Source: Copromyces sp. CBS 386.78
Taxonomy: Eukaryota; Ascomycota; Sordariomycetes; Sordariales; Sordariaceae
Direction: 5' to 3'
Length of the DNA: 64,000 nt
Assembly (NCBI GenBank): GCA_030685235.1
Contig: MU839183.1
Coordinates: 96,902-160,901, forward strand
Shown here: positions 11,905-24,288 of the stretch, piece by piece
How the letters are laid out: each line of letters starts with the position of its first letter
Position numbering within the stretch: the stretch's first letter is position 1
Program-made: the position numbers and the translations under genes
Notes under the pieces: generated by a model
Databases searched by the model: none
What the model saw: only the letters and a program-made list of their open reading frames with translations
Told to the model about the DNA's origin: nothing

Positions 11905-12245
11905 GTCCCAACCCTGAATTCCGATACCGACCCTAATCCTGTAACCCCAATCCCTGCGACCCTAATCCCGCGATTCCAATCCTGCAACCCCAATCCGCGG
12001 CCCTATTCCGCGACTTTAATCTATATACGGACTACGCTAGCGGTTGCGCTTTTAGACTGCGCCCCCAATTTAGTACCGCGGTTGCGTTGTAGTACGGACT
12101 ACGTTAGCGGTTACGCTCCTAATACGGTTGTACGGCTGTACGGCTATACGGCTATACGGCTATACGGTCGTATACTGTATACTATATACCGGATTAAATC
12201 CTATACCGACGTATAATCGTATACCGTACACCGTACACCGGATTA
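11905..12245. repeat. Short tandem repeats inside the 13-kb element
   Basis: A C-rich degenerate array (AACCCCAATCC / ACCCTAATCCC-like units, about 11905-12015), two diverged copies of a CGGACTACG(C/T)TAGCGGTT block, then about five copies of an 8-bp TACGGCTA unit (about 12130-12168). Function unknown; possibly subterminal structure of the element. Confidence 0.5.
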
Positions 12246-12999
12246 AATACTTACCTACGTATTATTAATATATGGTTAAAGCTATTACTACGTCGGATAT
12301 ATACCCTAATAAATATATACCGGCAGAACTAACGTACTTAATATTACTATAATATTAATTTATTATAGAATTTCAGGAATAATTAAAATTAATAATAATA
12401 AGATAAATAGAAATAATATAATAAAGAAAGAAAGAGAAATATATTAGTTTATTATATATTATAAGATCTTTCGGCGTAATTCGTTATTATTTATATAGTA
12501 TTAGTAGAATTAACCTATATTCGTACTATATAGTAGTATATTAATATATTTAGTTAATAATATTGTAAATGGATTTAGAAGGTTAAAGGGAGCCTAGGCT
12601 TAGGTACTATAGAATTTCGTATTACTTATATATCTATTTCTATTCCATTATAGAAAATATTTGTATTAATTGCGTAAAGCGTAGATAACGTATATATAAT
12701 CGTATAGTAATAATTATATATCCGGGCCTTTAGTCCGGTCTGTAAGATAAAATAAAAACCCGGAGTTCTATTCCTAACTATTAATACTTATTAATTAGGT
12801 TAACGTTCTAAAATATATTATATTACGTTTATTAAATATTAATAGTTATATTTATATAATATATTATTACGCGCTATTAGAGGACGTTAACTATATATAT
12901 ATATAGTAGGGGTAAATGCCTAATATTTACTATATACGCTATTCGGTATAGAGTACGGACATTAGCGCTGTAATTTTAATTCTATTATTAATATATACT

Positions 13000-15900
13000 A
13001 TACTATTGTCGACTGTAGTAGGATATATATAAACGAAGAAATTAGTATAGTACGTCGTTTTTACGAATAAATTTACGGAGGAAATTCCTAATTTTAATAA
13101 TTCTTATACAAATATTTATTATAGGTACTATAATTCGGGGCGAAATTAAAACTAATTTATTTTCGAAGCGAATAATTATTATTAAATATTAAAATATCGG
13201 CTTAAAGGGTATATATATCTTAGTTAACTTAGATAATTCTTACTCTATTTATACGAAGTATATATATAAATATAGGTTGTACTATAGTAAGACTAATAAT
13301 AATAGGATCGTCCTCTACTTCCTTTATAATTTCCAAGTCTAGAATATTATATTGAATTTCGGTATAGTTAATTAATATAATAAGGGTAAAAATATATTTA
13401 GCGTTCAAATAATATTATATAAAGATATAGTCTACGCGGCCAAATTAATATTCTTTATTACGTCGGGATATATATTGAATATAGTCGCTGTATTTAAATT
13501 TAAATTACTTATTTGAAAATTTAGAATAATAGAATTATTATTAGTATACTATTAGTATAGCGGTATTTATTACTACAATATTAAAAATATAATAAATATT
13601 AATAATAGACGCGGCTAAGTACTATACCTAAGTATTAGAAGTATAAAGCAAAATTATCGATTATCGATAGTATATTATATATGCTATTAAAATAAATATA
13701 TAATATTAAATACTATTTGTTATTTATATAGCCGATTAGTATTTTTAAATGTAATTAACAATATACGTTCGTAGGTATACGGGTAAAGACGGGGTATAGA
13801 ATTATTAGTTTTATATAGTATATTAACGGGATAAATATAGCGAATTGTTTTTAATAGTAGTCGATAGCGTATAATTCCGATATAGTTAAACCAATTCTTA
13901 AATATATAAAATTAAATAAACTTCTTTATAATATACCCGTATAATAGATATCTTATAGTATAATAGCGTTATAGGCAGCCGATCTTAAAAATACCGTATT
14001 TTTAGGTTTTGCGCTTAATATAATTATTAAAATCCTTTAATAGTATTATAATTACTAAATTAAGAAGTAGGGTTCTGGAAATAGAGTATTAATACGAGTA
14101 GGTACGTACTTATTTATAAATACGAACTTTTCTACCTATTAGACCTTTTAGTTTTCGAAGAATTTAAAGTAATTAGGCCGGTATTTATAACTGTAGTAAT
14201 ATATTTACCGGAAGAATTTAATTTATTACGCTATTATATCGTTTAGGGTATTATAGCGTAATAATCGCTAACCTTTATTAACTATATATCGGGCAATTAC
14301 GTCGGGGTTTAGAATTTTATTAATAATCCTTAATAATAAATAGTCTTTATCAGCCGATTAATCTATATTAAATTTAAATTCGTTCTCTTTTTCTACTTCT
14401 ATAGAAGTGGACCGGTTAAAATACGATAGTACTTTATTAAATAGGGTTGGATATTTGGCGCGAAGATCCGCTAATTGTACTATTAATTCTAGATTAGTCT
14501 TTTTATATACGTTAAATAGGGTAAAGCGTATAGTCTATTAGAAATTTAGTTTTATTAATAATACTTTTTCGATATTCGAATAATTAATTTCGTATATTCG
14601 CTTATTAAAATTTCTAATACTAATAAATAAATAATTAGTAAATAGATGGGAATAATTGTAATTAATAGGATAGGATAAATATTGGGGAATTATTAAAATT
14701 TCTACTTTTTTATACTATTTACTACAGTTTTAATTATATCCTATAGGAACTAATAAGGGTTATACAATATATTAAGGGTTAGAGTTAAAGGGTTACTTTA
14801 ATTTACTAATATTCGTTTTCGCCTATTAATATATTATAATTAATTAAAAGATTATACTCCTTCGTAAATAACAGGTAGTATATTCCTATATAGACGTTTA
14901 ATTGTAATATATCGTTAAAATAACTAATAGATCTATTATTATCTAAATTATCGTTGCCGCCTTATATAATATTATTAAGCGCGGGAGTATTAGCGGGTAT
15001 ATTAATTCCGGGGGTTTTAATATTCGAAATAGCTGTAGATTGAATAGTGGTAATTAATATAAATATATATAATTAATTAAATATATACCGTACCTTGTAA
15101 ATAATTTCGGTTATTTTATAACGGTCCTTTTTAAGTAATTTTATTCTTATTAGAAATAAAGTGCTTTTAATTAATTTAGCTATAGTTTTAATGATTAAAT
15201 ATATTAGATCGAAGCCTGTCGCCTCTTATACCTTTATATAGAATTTCGGATTAATATAGTCTTTCTTTAGTTAATATATTAATAACGCCGGTATAATAAT
15301 TAGTTAACGGCTATAATCCGAGATTTTAAAACTTTTTAAATAGTAGAAAACGGATTAGAAGTATTATTAGCTAGGTGGGAAAGGCTATAATTATAATTGT
15401 ATAATATATTTTACTTTTGTGGTAAGAATTAATATTAATTTAATAAGAAGTATATACGCTAAGTTCAATAGGTTATTAAATTTAGAGTACGCTATATTTA
15501 ACGAACAATTTATAATTAGATTTAATATTGGCGATAATTAAGTAAATATAGGAAACGGGATATTAATCCCCTATTAAATATTATACGTCTTTATAGCAAT
15601 AGTATTTAGCGAAGTTATAAATTAATATATCTCTATTATTTATAGGTAATACCGACCGTAATTAATAATATTAAAGTTAATTTGTGCGTTGGGGTCGCGA
15701 TTAACTTTATTAATTATTAAAAATGTAAAATAATAATAATAAAATCTAATACTACGTAGGCCTTTAAAACCGTTATTTTTAATTTATTAGGGTATATTAC
15801 TAGTATAGTATATAATAAATATATATAATCGAACCGTATCTTTGCCTGGGATATTAATAATAATACTTTCGTTGAATTATATTATTATTTTTATAGCCTT

Positions 15901-16870
15901 CGTTATATCTTTAAAATTAAATCCGTAAAGCCTGAAGATTATAAAGAATATACTCTTTAGCCGTATACGCTCGTTTATTAGTAATTTAATTAGTATAATA
16001 TAAAACCTTATTAAAGTATAGTATAAATTTCGGAATATATTAAAACTATTAATAAAATTAATATACGGAAAAGAAATTATAAATATAGCACCTTCGCAAT
16101 CTTAGTTCTAATAATCTTTAAAATATTTATAGGACTAATATTCGAGTTTAAATTCTATTCGAATAGGATAGGTATAATATATTAATACGATCTTTCGAAT
16201 AGATTTATCCGCTATACGTTATATTATATAATAATATATAACTTTATCCTATATAATTCTAAATATTAGTTTATTCGTATTATATTTCGTGAATTGTACT
16301 AGTGGTTTTATTTTACCGAATTTTAGCCTATTAACCGGGATATTCGTTAAATTAGTATAATCTTCGCTAAAATATCGATTTAAATAAATACCAGCCTCGA
16401 TATAAGAATAGACTATAGTTTCTAGGATATAAATTGATTTTAATAAAAGGATTAGCTCCCGTTTCTTTTATTCTAGCGCGATATCGAAGCTTTCTAATAT
16501 AGCCGCCCTACGCTTATACGCTTTATATATTTTTAAATAGAGTCGATTTATATTTGTCGTATATAGATCTTTCCGATAATTAAACCCAAACCCGAATATA
16601 CGCCTAATATATACTTTCGTATAAATATATTCGTTAGGAATATCGTTATATATAAGTATATATTAATCCGAGGTTTTTATATATTTATAATATACCTAAT
16701 TACTAGGAAAGATAGGGGGTCCTTTAGTATCGTTATTTAGTATAATATACGTGTATCGATTATCGGTAGTGCGTACGGATAATAATTATATATACGACTC
16801 GAAAAATTCGCGGGGTATATCGACGAAATGACCTAAACCGTAATAAGTTCGCTTATAGAGGTTAAAAACT
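13000..16870 (-). pseudogene. Relic of the large transposase-like protein of the 13-kb element
   Basis: Approximate bounds. Translating the minus strand through the RIP stops gives long recognisable runs, including DIPREFFESY near 16.8 kb, YTSNIP followed by GFKG near 15.75-15.83 kb, and LINYNILIGENE near 14.82-14.90 kb. The order (a D-x-P-like motif, a GF.G segment, then a VNxNVLIGE-type segment) matches large uncharacterised fungal transposon proteins as I remember them. Stops occur every few dozen codons. This is a fossil and the superfamily assignment is inference. Confidence 0.5.
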
Positions 16871-19800
16871 ATTAAATTCCAAAATAGGGTAAATAGGTCT
16901 AAAAAGGTTAATTTAATCGTTATTATTAGCAGCGGGATATTGAATTCTATATTGTTCGTATCCTTTTAAGTACTTTTAAACTTTTTTAACTTTATATTTA
17001 CCTAATTTACTATCCTACAATTTATAGTATTCTTTACTATATTAATTACTTTTCTTATTTCCTTTCGTATTCGTATCGTTTTAACCTTTTAACGCTCGTC
17101 TACTTTTAAATTCTCTAATAATATTAACACCTTTAAAATATTTAAAGGAATTTTAGCTTTTCGTATATTTATTATTAATATATAAGCTTATATATTATTT
17201 TGCAACGTTAATAATTATAATAGTAATTTTAATATTATTTAAAGAATTTGACTATTATCGCTAATTACCTAAAGAAAATATTCTTTTAATATAGTCTAAT
17301 TCTATCGATTAAGACTGATTAAGTCCGTAAATATTACTAGGACTATTTCGAAATCGCTTATTTATATTAATTTATTTTATCGAATAGGTATAAATATTGA
17401 AATATTATCCTTTACCTATAGATATATCGGCGTCGGATTCTATAATTCCCCTTCTCCTTTTTCGATGGGAGCGTTAATTTTATTAAATAACTCTATTACG
17501 ACGATAATACAATCTTTATAACCGTTAGTACTTAATATATTATCGAATAATATACCTACTATTTCGGCTTAGATTATAATATCCTTAATTTCGCCTTCTC
17601 GAATATTATTGATATCAATTACTATTAGAATATTAATATATACCTATTTATTAATCTTTTGTTCTATATTATATAAATACCAATTTATAATCGTTATTAA
17701 AATATAATTTAGACTCCAAACTTTATTCGCTAGTAGGGGAAAGTAGTTAATTTAGCCTAATAATTTTATACTAGTCGATATTTTATATATTATTATCCTA
17801 AATTAATACTACCGCCTATTCGACCGATTCTTCGACCGACTCGCCGATTTACAATATATTTCTATTGCTAGGCGGCGAAGTTAGGTCTATTATCGGGATA
17901 TTACCGTTGGAATTTAATTATAGCGTATTACTTTCATTGTTATTATAATCTTAATATTAGGTATTTAATTTAAATTATTTAAAATTATATTACGTTTAAA
18001 TATTAGTATATTCCTTCCTACTTCTTAACTTTAATTTAAATTTTAAGAATATTCCCCTACTTATATTAACGATAATAGTAGGCTAAATAACTAGAATATT
18101 AGTACAATTATAGGCTCTATATATTATAAACGTTAAAATCGATACGAGTACGGGGTAAATTTTAAATTTTGCTATCGTTTAGAAATTAAACGAAATCGAA
18201 TATTAAACCGCCCGATTACTAGATTATTAACCTTCTATTACTAATTAATTACTCTGCGACGTAACGTAATACTTAATTGGGCAATTAAGTAATTGGGCAA
18301 CTACTATTTATTTAACCGCTATTTATTTAACCGCTATTTACTCAAAATATTTTACTATAAAAAAGAAATTAGGCTATATTTTTTTGAAAATCCAAACCCT
18401 CCCGACTTTTAACTCCTCCCGATTTTATTTAATTAAATAAATTACAATTAATAATTAATATAAAATTATTATATTGTAGATAGGCGGGGTTTCTATTATT
18501 TATAAGAGCCCCTCTTTTTGTATTTATATTTCCTCCGTTTAAAAATTAAAGTTTAATATAATTGATAATAATAATAACGGCCCCCCGCCGCCTTCGCGCA
18601 CTATAAATAACGCTATTAATATTAAATATAAATATAATACTACGACGGCCGAAATAAATAATATATTTTAATATAGGATTTTATAATTAGCGAACTAAAT
18701 ACGGATAATTAAGCCGCTATTTAAGTATAATAGCCGTAATCGATATTAATACAAAGTCCTGCGCTTAATTCTACGCGTAGATTTATATACGGCTCTACTT
18801 GTACTTATAAATGTAATTCTATATATCCGATTCCTAATTCGTAATAAATATTACCCTATATATTATAAAATTCTATACTTCCTCCCCGGCCCTATAAAGT
18901 TAGCCGTAGTAGTTCGGTTCTAAAAAGTAGACGAAAAAAGGCTAATATAATATAAATTATATTTATATACCTTAAAAAACCTATAATAATTACCGGTCTA
19001 ACATTAATCTCTATAGGACCCTTTTAAATATATACCTAAACGCTTTCAAACTATTTAAATAATCTAACTTCTTAAAAATTCTATAATTAAACTTTAATAT
19101 CCGCTTTACTAATATTATATAGTAGCCCGACCTAAATTAGCCAACGTACGAAGATATAATATATATAAAGAATAAAATTAATATATTAAATTATAAAGTA
19201 TTTTTCGTATTCTATTCTTCTATACTCTTAGCTACGGTCGTATATAAAATATACTTAAATATTCCAATACTCAGCGAAATATTCTTTAAACTATATATAT
19301 ATATACGAACGAAAATTATAATATTATAAAATAAGAATTCCTATAGAACCATTTCTATAAAATAATTATTAACTAAATTAGAAATTTTACTAACGATTTT
19401 CGATTTAATTTAAATTATATAGATTTTAATAATTCGGGTTACTTCGAATAAGAAAATATTATATATACCCGACGATAAACGTTGTCTAAATTAAATAATT
19501 AATTATATTCCTACCTATTCTCGTATATTACGCCGTACTTAAATTAGGAAAAGAATTTCTTCGATAGAATATCCTTTATATAGTTCTACTTTAAAATAAT
19601 ATATATTACTATATTCGAAGAAGTAACTATAATATATATATTAGAACGGAATTATCTTAATAAAATAGGCCTACAATACGTTAAATAGAAATATAAGTCT
19701 AAAGCGTAATTAAAATTAGCAGAATCTTACTTTATTTATAATAATAAATTCGAAAAAATATATATTTATCCGCAATTTACCTAGGTCGGATTAAGAATTT

Positions 19801-20077
19801 TCAAATAATAAATACCTACCCCTATTATTATCCTTAAAGAATTATAAATTAAACCTATAATATACTAATAATAAAATTACCCTTTATTAAAATTATTACC
19901 TCCTATCGTTATATTTTCTTCTAAATTATTTATGGAATTGTTATTAATATTAAAATTTACCGCCAATAATAATATGGCTACCGTTATCGTAATATAATTA
20001 AAAGACCTATTTACTAATTCCCCTACTAATAAAGGGATAATTCTCTATAATAATTCCTTATTATTCATAAAGTAAAA

Positions 20078-20554
20078 CTAGCGTAGTAATTCCCCGAATA
20101 ATTCGAATTTATTATCGGAAGAAAAGTAATTATCGAAATGGGTATATACTAAATCGCCTCCTTCGTAACTATAAATAAGCGCCAAAGAGCGACCTACAAT
20201 TATTAAAATACTAATTTTAAATAATTTAAAGCGAAGGTATTTAAAAGAATAGCTATAAGAATAATTTAGCGATTCAAATATTATTATAAATAAATATAAA
20301 CTTATAGTATATATTAATACGGCTAAAAAAGATACCCGTAATTTTAATAAATTATTTATAAAAATAATATAATTTATTCGTCGTTTAAAGAATAACTTAT
20401 TTAATTTTCCTATTATACCCGAATTTAATATACCCGAAATTACTATACCTATTACTAAGCTTAAAATTACTCTTATACAACTGCCCCAAATCCTAATATA
20501 ATAAAAGAAAATTATAAATCTTCGGCCTTTAACGCTAATACCTAAGAAAATCAC
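20078..20554 (-). pseudogene. Hydrophobic relic ORF in the 13-kb element
   Basis: A 158-codon open stretch in RIP-mutated DNA, extremely rich in Ile, Leu, Phe and Tyr. The apparent membrane segments are probably an artefact of C-to-T mutation. The C-terminal end (HFDNYFSSDNKFELFGELLR) looks more like normal protein. I do not recognise it. It may be a second protein of the element. Confidence 0.3.
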
Positions 20555-20929
20555 CTTAATACTTTTACTGAAATATATATAGCTAAATATATAGAAGCTA
20601 AAAGTTACTCCTGCTGTGGAATTACCCGTATAGGAGATTACTATTCCGGTACCAATTGTACTAAAACTTGCCCCCGTTACCGATAAGCTTCCCGTTACTA
20701 ATAAGCCTCCTATATAACTATTAACGCGGCTACCCTTTTATATACCCCCTATTAACTATTTTGTATAAAATATTATTCGTCGTAATATCGAAATAGAATT
20801 CGCTAATACCGAAAAGATACTTCTTAAAAGAGGATAATAATATAAGTTAAAAGAAATATATACGGCGTATAATATAATTGGTAATAATATAATAATTAAA
20901 TATTAAGCCGGCTAATAAAAAGTAGTTAA

Positions 20930-21870
20930 AAAATTTATATAATAATTTATCTAATTAACCTTATTACCCCTATTATTTCTAGAGGCGTTATTTCTAAAGG
21001 TATTTAAAGAACTAACCCCGCTTTCTATTACTAAAGAAAATTATAAAAAGTTCTATACCGAAGTATTAATAAAAATATAAACCGACCCGAACTTACTTAA
21101 TAAATATTATTAATTATTTATAAATATTAAAATCGTAAACGAAGAGGCCTAAAATTACCTTATTTAAGAATTCAAATTAAACTTCCTTAAAAATACTATA
21201 ATTAAGATTTACTAAGAATAGGAAATAAATAAAGTTAAATTAGAACGAGAACGTTAAAATAAGGAGCGTACCTGTTAACGGGAAGAAGTAACGCACTGTA
21301 AACGAATTGAAAATGAAGAGGAGAAGATTAAAAAGGCTATTAAAGAGCATTATCGTTTTAAAAAGAAAGAAGAGGCTATTCGTACTATAAAGGCTGCTCG
21401 TACTATAAAGGCTGTTCGTACTATAGAGGTTGCTCGTATTATAGAGGCTGCCCGTTTTACTGCCGAGGCTAAAGAAAAGGCCGATAAAGAGGAGGCTACC
21501 TATCTTATAGAGGCTGTCCGTCTTACTATATAGAAGAAGGCGGATAAGGAAGAGGCTGCCCGTATTATAGAGGCTGCCCGTATTATAGAGGCTGCCCGTC
21601 TTAATACTTAGAAGAAGGCGGATGAGGAAGAGGCTGCCCGTATTGTAGAGGCTACCCGTCTTGCTGTATAGAAGAAGGCGGATAAGGAAGAGGCTGCCCG
21701 TATTATAAAGGCTGCCCGTTTTACTGTTTAGAAGAAGGCGGATGAAGAAGAAGTTATTCGTATTATAAAAATTGCCCGTTTTAATGCTTAGAAGAAGGCG
21801 GATAAAGAAGAGGCTGCCCGTATTATAAAGGCTACCCGTATTATAAAATTATCCGAATTATTTTCTCCGC
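20930..21870 (+). pseudogene. Relic of a repetitive coiled-coil protein in the 13-kb element
   Basis: In one plus-strand frame the sequence encodes KKADKEEAARI-type repeats, with about 54-60 bp DNA units, separated by TAG where CAG (Gln) is expected. Before it lies a non-repetitive head with FKELTPLS and RTDPDLL-like runs. The heptad-like Ala/Glu/Lys/Arg pattern predicts a long coiled coil. The repeats are less AT-rich than their surroundings. It may be a structural or accessory protein carried by the transposon. Function unknown. Confidence 0.5.
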
Positions 21871-22287
21871 TATAATTATTATTGTATTTACTGCTTAAGT
21901 TAGCTAAGTTAATTAAGCTATTTATTATTCTCGGTATACTTAAGTAAATTTTGCTAATAAAATAATTCGAATACCGGCCGAATCCGAAATTAGTACCTTT
22001 ATCCCTCCCTTTACCAGCTAATATATTATTTCCGCTAGCTATTAATATACCCGCTATTAAAACGAATATTTTCGTAGAGGTATTTATTTTTACCCGGCAA
22101 TTTCGAACCCGGTTATTATTTACCCTAGATATTGTTATATTGAAGGTACGTAGTATTAATTAATCTAGTACCCTTTTATAATAGATTATATTTATTTAGA
22201 ATTTAATTAGGAGAAGTAGAGTTGCGTCCCGTTAAATATTATTTATATTTAACTTAAATCGGATTAGTATATAATTTTAATCTTAAG

Positions 22288-22500
22288 GTGGCGGTATATA
22301 ATTTTAATTTTATAGTAGCGGTAATAATATTCCTAGTATTTCTAATACTATTAATAACCTTCTTGCCGATATATTTACTGGTTATATTAGAAGCGGCTAG
22401 GGAATTATTAGGCGTAGTAGGAAAGGATATAGTAATATACCTTTTAATAATTATTATAATAATTTTAACTTCGACGAGTATTTATTTGCCGATAAATTAA
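22288..22500 (+). pseudogene. Hydrophobic 70-codon relic ORF in the 13-kb element
   Basis: An open stretch beginning MAVYNFNFIV with almost only Ile, Leu, Val and Phe. The composition is what RIP makes of an Ala/Thr/Leu-rich coding or noncoding sequence. I see no support for a functional membrane protein. Confidence 0.2.
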
Positions 22501-22870
22501 TTAATTTTATTAATTTCTACTAAAAGCGTATTATTTATTACTGTACCGGTTATATTTAATTTAATTTAATAAATTATTTATATTATAATTATTACGATTA
22601 TTTATTTATATTATAACTATTACGATTATTATTACTAAGACCCCTGGTATTTTATTTCTTTTATATATATTCTTTTATACTTTTATATTCTATTATTTAT
22701 CTTTCAAATAAATTTTATTCGAAGCCTCTTTTATATATATATATTTATACCTTTATACTCTACCGCTACCCTCTAAGTAGTTCTTTATTCGAGGCTTTAT
22801 ATATATATTAATTTATACTTCTATATTCTAATACTTATATTTTATAAATGTTATATATCTAATTTAATAT

Positions 22871-23554
22871 GAGAAAGTCTTTTCGGACTGTAGGGAAAGT
22901 CTTCAGAGACTGTAGCCCCACCCTTCCCGCGCGCCAAGGCACGCTAATGCACCCCAAAATTTGTGAACCAATCAAATCGCGCGCATCCATTCTAAGTCTC
23001 CACACTCTTATTCTTAGCGTCAGCAAACCGTACCGCGCCGCCCGCTGACAATCGCTGACAGCCGTGACAGCCGTTAAGATTCGTAACAGTCGCTAACAAC
23101 CAATCGCTAACAATCGCTAACAGCCGTAACAGCTGTTAAGAGTCGTAACAATCGCTAACAATCGCTGACAGCCGTGACAGCCGTTGAGACTCGTGACAGT
23201 CGCTAACAATCGCTGACAGCCGTGACAGCCGTTGAGACTCGTGACAGTCGCTAACAATCGCTGACAGCCGTAACAGCCGTTAAGATTTGTAACAATCGCT
23301 AACAACCAATCGCTAACAATCGCTGACAGCCGTGACAGCCGTTGAGACTCGTGGCAGTCGTTGACAATCGCTGACAGCCGTGACAGTTGCTAGTAATCGT
23401 AACAGTCGCTGCCAAAACGAGTGTGGAGATTCAAATGGATGCGAGCGATCTAATTGGCTCAAAAATTTTGGGGTGCATTAGCGCGCGGGAAGGGTGTAAG
23501 TGGGTGGGGCGACAGTGCCTGAAGACTTTCTCTACAGTCCGAAAAGACTTTCTC
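22871..23554. mobile_element. Nested MITE-like element without RIP
   Basis: 684 bp with normal base composition inside the AT-rich 13-kb element. Imperfect TIRs of about 136 bp (22871-23007 and 23419-23554) start GAGAAAGTCTTTTCGGACTG. It is flanked by the exact 8-bp duplication TTTAATAT (22863-22870, 23555-23562). No coding capacity; the centre is a tandem array. An 8-bp duplication suggests mobilisation by a hAT-like or related transposase. It must have inserted after the target was already RIP-mutated, since the target copies are AT-only while the insert is not. Confidence 0.9.
23045..23405. repeat. 48-bp minisatellite at the centre of the MITE
   Basis: Imperfect tandem copies of a roughly 48-bp unit built from CGCTGACAGCCGTGACAG and CCGTTGAGACTCGTGACAGT. 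Each unit itself holds shorter TGACAG-like sub-repeats. Since 48 is divisible by 3, a repetitive shadow ORF appears on the minus strand. Confidence 0.85.
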
Positions 23555-24001
23555 TTTAATATAGTACAAATAGAAAAAAACGGATTATCTAAATATTAAT
23601 TACAATATTATATTATAATATTATTTTTATAATATTTTTAGTATTATACGCGGGTATTATTTGGTAATTTCGTAATAATTTTAATTAATAGACGAATTAA
23701 GTTGGGTGTATTAAGCGTAGGTATATATATTATATATACCTTTAGCGTATTAGTATAGTGTACTAGCGCTATAATTAATTAACGGGTATAAAGGTAAAAT
23801 GTATATAGTCCGTACTTTTTAATATAGTCCTTATTAACGATCGCTATATTATTAATATTAGCGGTTATATTTAAGGGCTTCCCTTTAGTAGTCCGTATAT
23901 TTAGTATCGCTCGCTATAAGTAACCGTTAGACTTTGAAGATTCTAGCGAAGGCTTATAGTAGTTAAATTTGAAATGAAATTTAATTAATTAGAGGGTTCT
24001 C

Positions 24002-24095
24002 TTAGGCCGTCTAGGCTAGATGACTTTGTTTAGCCTAGATGTTCAGTCTAGCTAGATCAAATGTTTAGCTTAGATACTACCTTCTAGCCTAAATA
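24002..24095. repeat. Right subterminal repeats of the 13-kb element
   Basis: Copies of CTAGGCTAGATG, TTTAGCCTAGATG, CTAGCTAGAT, TTAGCTTAGATA and TCTAGCCTAAATA, matching the left subterminal cluster. Confidence 0.7.
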
Positions 24096-24288
24096 GCAGC
24101 CTTATTTTCCCGCTATAGTATACTTTGGGTTATATAATTGGGTAATTCAAATGGTAATGACCATTCAAAATAGTGAGTTTTACTGCTAAAACACGATATT
24201 TTACATGACGGCTGCCACATGGGTGCCAGTAGGAAAACTGGGTGCCGGTAGGTTTGGGGTGGGTGTATCTAGGCTTCCTCTTTATGTA

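Larger units (their letters stand above)
11261..24280 (-). mobile_element. 13.0-kb RIP-degraded DNA transposon with long TIRs and 8-bp target duplication
   Basis: The ends are inverted repeats, identical over 47 bp (starting GAGGAAGCCTAGATACACCC) and diverging after that. The exact duplication TTTATGTA flanks it (11253-11260, 24281-24288). Short subterminal motifs related to TAGCCTAGAT cluster at both ends and recur in the TIR, as expected for transposase-binding sites. The interior is strongly RIP-mutated. A broken minus-strand protein spans about 13.0-16.9 kb. Downstream lie a hydrophobic minus-strand relic (20078-20554) and a plus-strand coiled-coil relic (20930-21870). The protein pattern resembles large fungal transposases of the tnp2/Plavaka/KDZ kind. 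An 8-bp duplication argues against CACTA (3 bp) and favours a KDZ/Zisupton-like or hAT-like element. Superfamily is not settled. Confidence 0.85.

Noticed and set aside
23117..23305. Repetitive reverse ORF (NGCHGCQRLL repeats)
   Set aside because: It is a shadow of the 48-bp minisatellite in the MITE.
23045..23405. CRISPR-like array
   Set aside because: Regular repeats with short intervals, but they are contiguous 48-bp tandem units inside MITE TIRs, with no unique spacers, in eukaryotic DNA.
11261..24280. Starship giant element
   Set aside because: 13 kb with cargo-like genes invited this, but Starships have short or no TIRs, shorter duplications and a DUF3435 tyrosine recombinase at one end. 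Here there are 47-bp perfect TIRs, 8-bp duplications and no recombinase trace.
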